A stretch of DNA of 24,465 bases from a virus, in the IMG/VR virus record IMGVR_UViG_3300031857_001321, positions 1 through 24,465 of that record; one strand, 5' to 3'. Below the pieces are notes generated by a model, which had not been told where the DNA came from, ran no database searches, and saw only the letters and a program-made list of their open reading frames with translations. Below, piece by piece: positions 14,266-21,347 of this stretch. The first letter of the stretch is position 1. Each line of letters opens with the position of its first letter. Both the position numbers and the translations under genes were made by a program.

Positions 14266-17200
14266 ATGGCAAAATTTGATGTTCAGGGTGCGTTGAACTC
14301 TGGATATTCTGAGGCTGAGATTGCTGATTATCTTGCTAAAGAAGAAAAGTTCAACCTAGCCGGTGCCCGTGAGGCAGGCTACTCTGACTGGGAAATACTT
14401 AGTGAACTCACAAAACCTACACCCGGTGCGGGAGCTGCTGCCTATGGTGGTTTCCGTCGTAGCCTAGGCGAGTTAGGTGTACTGGCTGCAGATACTTTAC
14501 CGGCCTTAGCCGCAAGCGCTTTACTGCCTGAAGAAAAGGTACGCCCGTTTGTTAAGCGGCAGTTAAGAGAAGCCGCACAGACTCGTGAAGAGCTTGAAGA
14601 AAAATATCCTACCGTTTACAAATCTTATAAAGATGTAGAAGGTGTTGGGTCTGGCTTTGGTTATGTTTCCGAGCGGTTTGGTGAATTGCTACCCGACATA
14701 CTTCCATCAATTGTTTCAGGCGGTATAGGTCTAAAGGCTGGTCGTACACTTGCACAAAAGGCTGGTAGTGAATTAGCAGAGCAAGTTGCCGGTAAAACAG
14801 AACGTGAGTTGATGGAGCAGGGGCTTGAGAATGTCACGTCTGCAGAACTAAAAAATATTGCCGACAGAGCGGGGCAACGTGCGGCTTTAAAACTTAGTGA
14901 CGACTATGCTAGAGCAGGTGTAGGAGCAGGCGCGTTCCTTGGGTCGTATGCACAAAACGCCCCAGAAGTCTTTGAAAATATTATTGAAGAGACAGGTGAG
15001 TTTGCACCAGCCGGTGCGTTGTTGTTTGGCGGCCTGTCTTCAATGCTTGATTCATATCTACCGGCAAAGATCCTTGGGGACCTTGGCACTTACGGTAAAG
15101 CCAAGATAGTTTCTGAAATGCTGAAAGACTCCGGTGCAAACCCGGCAGTGTGGAAGTCTGTGCTTAGAGAAGGTGGTAAAGCTGCCGCTAGTGAAGGTGT
15201 AACTGAAGCTGCACAAGAAGCCATTAGCGTTGCCGCAGAAAAGTTTTATGGTAGTAACAAAGAGTTTTTTGACCCTAAGAATGTTGACCGTTATCTAGAG
15301 TCATTTTTTGCCGGGGCCGCAGGTGGTGGTGCCTTGGGTGGCATTGCAGGTGCTGGTCGTGGCATTCAAGAAAAAGCCGCTAAGCGTGAGGCTGAAGCCG
15401 AACAGGCTCGTATCCGTGAAGAACTTGGGATTGTTGAAGGTGAAACTGGGCTAGAAGAAGCTGCCGCAACGACACCACCCCCACCCACACCCACACCTTC
15501 TGTTTCACCGCTTGAAGGTTTTGATGTTAGTAAAACTGATCCTGTCAAAGTTCAAGAAGCAGAAAAGTTTTTACAAGACTTTCAAGCCAAAACCTTAGTT
15601 GATTCTCAAGGTCAACCCCTTTCTAATCTTGACGCAAATAAACGACTACAAAAGGTAATTAGGAGTTTAGGTATACCACTTAAAAAAGGTGATTCTAAAA
15701 AGACACCTGATTTAATATCGTTGCTAACTACAGCATTAGCAGGAAAAGGAGCGGCAGATGTTACAGGATCTCAACAAACAGGAGCTGGAGTTGGCGCTGG
15801 CGTTCCTAGCGGACCCGACCAAACAGGAACCACCGGAGGAACTAAACCACCTGAAGACGGGGGAGTGGATGTATCTTCTACGAGTACTACAGGGACTGGA
15901 GTTGGAGAAACAGGACAGCGCGATCCACTAGATACTGTAGACAAAAAAGCCGAACTTAAAAAGAAACTTGCGGAAGCCAAAGCAGGTAAGAGAGCAGCCG
16001 CGTCGGGCAGGTTATCAATCGGTGCCCGTGACTTTGATTACGAAATCGCCCAACTTGAAGCTGAACTTAAGGCTACTGAAGACGACATCTCGTTAATTAA
16101 CCTGTATGAAGCCAACCGTCAGTTCTACGGACAAGAGCAGGAAAAGGCTGAGGGCCGTGCAAAGACACAACAAGAATTTGACCAAGAAGTCGAGCAGGAT
16201 ATTGAGCAAGATGTAGTTCCCTACAGGGAGCAGGCTGGACCGATGTCCATTCTAGAGGGTGATCTGTACGAACAAGGGGTCTACCCCACCGGCAGAATGC
16301 GCTTGCCTGTTTGGGAAGAACTTAGTGCCGACGAAAAGTTAGTTTTTGAAGATGCCTTGGGCGACTTTGGTCGTGCAGCCAGAAAAGCAGGCGAGCCTGT
16401 ATCTGCATCTGTTAATAGAGCACTTACAGAACTAGAAGCCTACCGCAAGGCAAAAGGCGACCAAAAAGGTAACAAGAACACAGCAATCGCTTCTTATGAA
16501 ATGAATAGGCAGGCTGAGTCAACCTATCGTGGTCTAGAACTGCCAAGGTGGAATGCACTGCCTGAGCCTTTGAAAAAGGCGTATTTGGCTAAAGTTCAGT
16601 CTCCTCAAGAGCGCACCGCCCAGTATCAAGGTCCAGACTACGAGACTCAGCAGGCTGGGTTTGATGCAATACAAGAAATTTTAGGGCCAGAATACACGAC
16701 TGAAGGTCGTCGCATGGCTGATACTGTTGCCGATGTTCAAGCGGATATCAATGCACGCCGTGTTGCCCGTGAGCGCATGGAAGAAGATCAGTTAAGTCTT
16801 GGAGCAAAACTACCTGCTCAAATAGTTGAGGCAGTAAAAGCCGGTGATATCACTACAGTTTTAGAGTACCTACGAGACAATGCTAAGGGCTTAAAAAATA
16901 GTGAAATGTCCGGCACAGTAAATAAGATTGTGGCTGAGCCGTTGGCTAATTTGTTAGGCGGCAATAAGTACAATTTACCAGCGGTCAAACTCGTATATGA
17001 TGGCACGCTGCCTACTCCCGCGCAGTACGACCCCAAAACAAATACCATCCTTGTTGGGCCGCGTGGTCTAAATGAGGTGGCAGTTCTTCATGAGGCAGTG
17101 CACGCGGCTACGGTACGTGTCATATATACATACCTCAAAGGTAACAAAAACTTACTTACCAAAGAACAACGTGAGGGCGTAGAGCATATCCTGCGTATTC

Positions 17201-20200
17201 GGAATGCCACCCGTAAGGCTTTGGCTAGTAAATATAAAAACGCATACGACAACATTTATGAGTTTGTGGCATATGCCATGACTGATCCAAAGTTCCAACA
17301 AGACTTACAGAACGTAAAGATTGACCCGGCACAGCGTGAAACTTTAGTTAAATACACAGATATTCCTGAAGCCGAAATTGGTACGCCTCAACCTGCAAGT
17401 ATGTGGGATGCCATGGTTAATGCTATGGCAGCGGCAATCGGTCTTACAAACCGAGTCGCAAGAATAGTTAAGAACTTATTAGTTTCATATAAAAAATCAT
17501 TTCGTACACGGACTCCTACTTACGAACCATACAAACCCGGACAAAGAAAACGCGAAGAAGAAGAGTCTTACGAAAATGCAGTAATGAGGGCAATGTATTC
17601 GCTCGAAACTGGACGGATTGAACCTGAATACGGTAAGGAAATAACTACCGAAGGGCTTGACCTTGATGAGGCAATTAAAGAACGCAACAAAGCACGTCAA
17701 GAGTTTAAAAAGATTTCTAACAAATACAAGAATCAGACTACTGAACAGCTTAATGAAAACGATGAATATATATCGGCTAAGCAAAAAGTTGACGCTCTTG
17801 AGAACGCAATCAACGAAGCCAAAGAAGATGTAACAGCGCTTACTGACAAGGGTATCAGTATCTATACTGAGCCGGGATATTTAGGCAATCTTTTCCTTGA
17901 AGTAACAGGTGCATTTAACAATATCTTATCTGCACCTCCCGAGGGTGGCATACCACAGTTCGGTCAAAGTCCACTTTACATTGCCGCAACTCAAATTAAT
18001 GAAACCGCTGATACAGTTATCGACCGTCTTCAGGATAAGATCCAACAACAAAGCACAAGTAACTTAAGTAAAGTTGGTCAGATCATTAAGAATTTATTTA
18101 CAGATCGGAACAAACGGGCTGGCTACGCCACCTACCTAATTCAAAAACTTCAGAACTCGAAGATCTGGTTTAACAAATTAGAAGATCTGTTAGCTAAGAC
18201 CAATCGGCTTGTTAGTGTTGGGTCGCTTGATGAAATTAATAATATAGCCACACAGATGGAACGAGCTACATCTTTGTCTCAGAACTACTATAACTTTGAG
18301 ATTAAGAACTTACGCGACGAAGCGGCTAGTATTATTAAGCGCATTCAAGATGCCAAAGGTATCGACGAGAAAAAACTACTGGCTGAACTACACGGCTACA
18401 TCATTGGGTTACATGACCGTGAGCGTAGGATGGAAGTCTTTTACCGTAATGTGCCTCTTAAAGAAGCAAAAGATACGGAACGGATAGAGATTTACCGTAA
18501 ATTGGCAAGTCAGGAAATGATTGCTTTACGTAATACTGACCCAAATGCAGCCGACTTAGAAATAGACAAACTTAGAAAACAACTGGTTGATCTAGTCAAT
18601 GATCCGGCTAATCGTAAGCTGCCTAGCCCTAGCGAGTCTAAAAACAATCCTGACAGTTCTGACTACAACGCTTTGGGTGTAGACCGCGACGTAGCCATAG
18701 AATTATTAAAACGCTATAACTCTGATAAAAACAAAACTGATATTGACGCCTTATTTAAGGTACTTAAGCAGATTGAGAAAAAGACCGAAAAACTTAACAG
18801 GATGGCTAACTACTTCTCTCCCGGCGTAGAGAACGTAATTAAATTTTATGGGTGGCAAAACTACTTCCCGTTCAAAGGCAAGCCTGATCCAAGTGGTCGC
18901 ACGGCTATGTTTGATTTAACTGGCGAGCGGCTAAGCGGTGATTACGCCCAAGGTGAGTATGCCATGACAGGCCGACAGTCAGATGCTGACAATCCGGTTC
19001 TTCAAATCATGACCGATGCAACCCGTGCGGCTATGCGTGCTGGGCACCGTTATGTGCCGCATGCTATGAAAAATCTTTTACAGCAAGGTATTGTGCAAGG
19101 TAGTGCTAAACCTGCTAAGACCGTACTGTTTAAAGATCGTTACAGTGTTGAGTTTGACCCTAAAGATATTAAGAAAGAAAACGCTTTCTTTGTTTACAAA
19201 GATGATGGCAGTATTGATATCTATGAAGTCAATGACGAAGACATGCGGCGTGCCCTGAAAGGTATATTTAAACCTGAGACGCCTATCATCGACTTAGCAA
19301 ATAACGTGACAAGTTTCTTTGGGCAGATGCACACCCGATATAACCCTGCGTTCGCTCCGCTCGACTTTATTCGTAACTTGATGACTTACGCGGGTTTAAT
19401 TAGTGCTGAGTTTGGTGTGCGGGCTGGTGGCGACGTATTCTCGCAGATGGCTAAAGTATTAGCTGACGGTGGCATGCATAAGACTTTAAAATTTACCTTA
19501 GCCTATAACCGTGGGGATCGTAAAGCAATTGAAGCCATGGCTAAAAAAGATCCTGATGGTTTCTATGGTGATATTCTTAAGTATTATGATCTTGGTGGCC
19601 CGGTAGCTTATATGCAGGGATTGACCTCGACCCAGACCCTTGAAGGATTATCAAACAAAATTAACAGCCGTGGCGTATTTGGTATTACTAAAGAAGACTT
19701 TGCAAACTTCTTTGATACGTGGGTGGCTATGTTTGAAACATCCTCTCGGATTGCTGCTTTCCGTACTGTCAGAAAACAATTAAGGACAGAAGGCGTGCCT
19801 GATGCTGAAGCAGATCTCAAGGCAATGGCATTTTCTAAAGACTTAGCCAACTTCCAGCAGGTTGGCGATATGGGTAAAACTCTTGGTGCCCTTTATATGT
19901 TTTGGCGCCCTGCAGCTACAGGCGCTGTTAGGGCTATGCAGGCTTTGGCTCCGGCATTTGACTTCCGCTCTAAAGAAGAGATTATTAAATATTACATGGA
20001 GCAAACTAAATTTGGTAAGGTTACTCCAGAGCAAGCTGAAGCCGCCTATGAGAATTTTAATAAGCAACGTATAAACGCTCGTTATACCTCTTACGCTTTA
20101 CTAGGCGCAGGGTTCATGACCTACATGATGGCCTATATGCTGGCAGGGGACGATGAAGAAGACCGTAACAAAGTGGCTATTGATGATATGGCCCGGTGGG

Positions 20201-21129
20201 TGCGGTTTGCCCGATTCAATACAGGCATAGAGGTAGGTGGCAGAGATCTAGTATTCCAATTGCCGTGGGGATTTGGCCCCGGTATGTTAGCTTCCACAGG
20301 GGCGCAGGTAGCATCGGTAGCTATGGGCGGTCAGGATGTAATGGCTATGGCGTCAAATATTATGGATGCAGGCTTTGAGTCCTTTATGCCCCTGCCTACT
20401 TCTAAGATTGATAAGTTTGCCAACCCAACAGCGTGGGCTGTAGACAGTATGGCTCCCTCGGCGCTTCGGCCTTTGGTTGAGTTTGCCATGAACACAGATG
20501 GTCTTGGTCGCAAGATTTACTCAGACCGACAGTCTCGTTATGCTGATTCTTTCCTTGGTGGAGACAACGTCCCAGCCATTTATAACGATGCCGCAAGGGG
20601 AGCATTTAGCATATTTGGTGGTCAGGTAGATATGTCGCCGGGCACATTGTATTTCTTTGCCAATAACTATTTTGACGGAGCCAGCCGCATGATATCTACG
20701 ACCTACAACTTAGGTCAGATAATTGCTGGTAACAAAGATTTTGACCCTCGCACTGATGCATTCTTCTTGGACTCTTATTTAAAAGCGCCTTCAAACTACG
20801 ATGCTATTCAGTTTAGTAAGGCTGAAAATAAAATTAAAGATATTGAGAAACGGCTAAAAGGGCTTGAGGGCACACCTGAGTATAGCGAGTACATAGCCAA
20901 CAATCCAAACGATCCTTTGGTTGTAGATTTTTACAATACCACGGTTAACGGGCAACTGAGGTCTTTGAGGGAAGCCGCTAACCAAGTTCGTAGGTCAGAC
21001 TTACCCCCCAACGAAAAACAATTCCGGCTTCAATTGTTAATTAAACAACAGAACCAAATTAAGTCTGCTTTCAATACGGCACTGACCGCATACTTAGACG
21101 ACTTTGCCCCATTTGGTTATGAGGATTAA
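14266..21129 (+). CDS. Giant ejection/polyvalent protein with zincin site and LPD38-like C-terminus (2287 aa)
   Basis: Counterpart of T7 gp16 by position and size class: a giant internal protein ejected ahead of the DNA. RBS GAGGA lies 5 bases before ATG 14266. Layout: two N-terminal repeats (about 3-23 and 28-47, 'FDVQGALNSGYSEAEIADYL' type); several hydrophobic segments (about 68-87, 141-155, 215-270, 347-365), with 'SEGVTEAAQEAI' near 309-320; Pro/Thr/Gly linkers (about 400-415 and 500-545); charged helical sequence; a zincin motif His942-Glu-Ala-Val-His946 with candidate third ligand Glu999 ('YEFVAYAM'); and a long helical part. The final part, from about residue 1867, has 'ALYMFWRPAATGAVRAMQ', a hydrophobic helix near 1939-1960 and 'RFNTGIEVGGRDLVFQLPWGFG', resembling the large polyvalent protein-associated domain LPD38. 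The T7 gp16 transglycosylase Glu domain is not seen at the N-terminus; a peptidase-like site is present instead. Confidence 0.8.
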   Translation: MAKFDVQGALNSGYSEAEIADYLAKEEKFNLAGAREAGYSDWEILSELTKPTPGAGAAAYGGFRRSLGELGVLAADTLPALAASALLPEEKVRPFVKRQLREAAQTREELEEKYPTVYKSYKDVEGVGSGFGYVSERFGELLPDILPSIVSGGIGLKAGRTLAQKAGSELAEQVAGKTERELMEQGLENVTSAELKNIADRAGQRAALKLSDDYARAGVGAGAFLGSYAQNAPEVFENIIEETGEFAPAGALLFGGLSSMLDSYLPAKILGDLGTYGKAKIVSEMLKDSGANPAVWKSVLREGGKAAASEGVTEAAQEAISVAAEKFYGSNKEFFDPKNVDRYLESFFAGAAGGGALGGIAGAGRGIQEKAAKREAEAEQARIREELGIVEGETGLEEAAATTPPPPTPTPSVSPLEGFDVSKTDPVKVQEAEKFLQDFQAKTLVDSQGQPLSNLDANKRLQKVIRSLGIPLKKGDSKKTPDLISLLTTALAGKGAADVTGSQQTGAGVGAGVPSGPDQTGTTGGTKPPEDGGVDVSSTSTTGTGVGETGQRDPLDTVDKKAELKKKLAEAKAGKRAAASGRLSIGARDFDYEIAQLEAELKATEDDISLINLYEANRQFYGQEQEKAEGRAKTQQEFDQEVEQDIEQDVVPYREQAGPMSILEGDLYEQGVYPTGRMRLPVWEELSADEKLVFEDALGDFGRAARKAGEPVSASVNRALTELEAYRKAKGDQKGNKNTAIASYEMNRQAESTYRGLELPRWNALPEPLKKAYLAKVQSPQERTAQYQGPDYETQQAGFDAIQEILGPEYTTEGRRMADTVADVQADINARRVARERMEEDQLSLGAKLPAQIVEAVKAGDITTVLEYLRDNAKGLKNSEMSGTVNKIVAEPLANLLGGNKYNLPAVKLVYDGTLPTPAQYDPKTNTILVGPRGLNEVAVLHEAVHAATVRVIYTYLKGNKNLLTKEQREGVEHILRIRNATRKALASKYKNAYDNIYEFVAYAMTDPKFQQDLQNVKIDPAQRETLVKYTDIPEAEIGTPQPASMWDAMVNAMAAAIGLTNRVARIVKNLLVSYKKSFRTRTPTYEPYKPGQRKREEEESYENAVMRAMYSLETGRIEPEYGKEITTEGLDLDEAIKERNKARQEFKKISNKYKNQTTEQLNENDEYISAKQKVDALENAINEAKEDVTALTDKGISIYTEPGYLGNLFLEVTGAFNNILSAPPEGGIPQFGQSPLYIAATQINETADTVIDRLQDKIQQQSTSNLSKVGQIIKNLFTDRNKRAGYATYLIQKLQNSKIWFNKLEDLLAKTNRLVSVGSLDEINNIATQMERATSLSQNYYNFEIKNLRDEAASIIKRIQDAKGIDEKKLLAELHGYIIGLHDRERRMEVFYRNVPLKEAKDTERIEIYRKLASQEMIALRNTDPNAADLEIDKLRKQLVDLVNDPANRKLPSPSESKNNPDSSDYNALGVDRDVAIELLKRYNSDKNKTDIDALFKVLKQIEKKTEKLNRMANYFSPGVENVIKFYGWQNYFPFKGKPDPSGRTAMFDLTGERLSGDYAQGEYAMTGRQSDADNPVLQIMTDATRAAMRAGHRYVPHAMKNLLQQGIVQGSAKPAKTVLFKDRYSVEFDPKDIKKENAFFVYKDDGSIDIYEVNDEDMRRALKGIFKPETPIIDLANNVTSFFGQMHTRYNPAFAPLDFIRNLMTYAGLISAEFGVRAGGDVFSQMAKVLADGGMHKTLKFTLAYNRGDRKAIEAMAKKDPDGFYGDILKYYDLGGPVAYMQGLTSTQTLEGLSNKINSRGVFGITKEDFANFFDTWVAMFETSSRIAAFRTVRKQLRTEGVPDAEADLKAMAFSKDLANFQQVGDMGKTLGALYMFWRPAATGAVRAMQALAPAFDFRSKEEIIKYYMEQTKFGKVTPEQAEAAYENFNKQRINARYTSYALLGAGFMTYMMAYMLAGDDEEDRNKVAIDDMARWVRFARFNTGIEVGGRDLVFQLPWGFGPGMLASTGAQVASVAMGGQDVMAMASNIMDAGFESFMPLPTSKIDKFANPTAWAVDSMAPSALRPLVEFAMNTDGLGRKIYSDRQSRYADSFLGGDNVPAIYNDAARGAFSIFGGQVDMSPGTLYFFANNYFDGASRMISTTYNLGQIIAGNKDFDPRTDAFFLDSYLKAPSNYDAIQFSKAENKIKDIEKRLKGLEGTPEYSEYIANNPNDPLVVDFYNTTVNGQLRSLREAANQVRRSDLPPNEKQFRLQLLIKQQNQIKSAFNTALTAYLDDFAPFGYED

Positions 21130-21347
21130 CTGACCCGCCAAGCCCTGACGCCTAGGACATTATCTTCAACTACTGTGTAGGTCTTCATTACTACATCAAC
21201 CCGCTTTGAAGTTATGTCAATAATGTAATGTCCATAGGCTGGTCGGACGGTAGGCATAAAGAAACTGTCCCCTACCTCCATGGCTTGATAAGGGAAGACA
21301 AACTCAGGCTCCTTAAAGTCAGTCAGTAGATCCTGTTTCTTCGCCAT
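21126..21347 (-). CDS. Small conserved phage protein (73 aa), function unknown
   Basis: It begins at ATG 21347 inside the 3' end of the primase-helicase gene (29-base overlap). It ends at a TAA whose complement (TTA 21126-21128) overlaps the stop TAA (21127-21129) of the giant plus-strand gene. The core 'YQAMEVGDSFFMP', then 'RVDVVMKTYTVVEDNVLGVRAWRV' looks like a compact beta-strand/helix protein of a type I have seen beside phage and plasmid replication genes ('MEVGDSFFVP...GVRVWRV'), function unestablished. A DNA-binding or replication-accessory role is plausible from position only. The ribosome binding site is weak. Confidence 0.65.
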   Translation of the reverse strand: MAKKQDLLTDFKEPEFVFPYQAMEVGDSFFMPTVRPAYGHYIIDITSKRVDVVMKTYTVVEDNVLGVRAWRVS

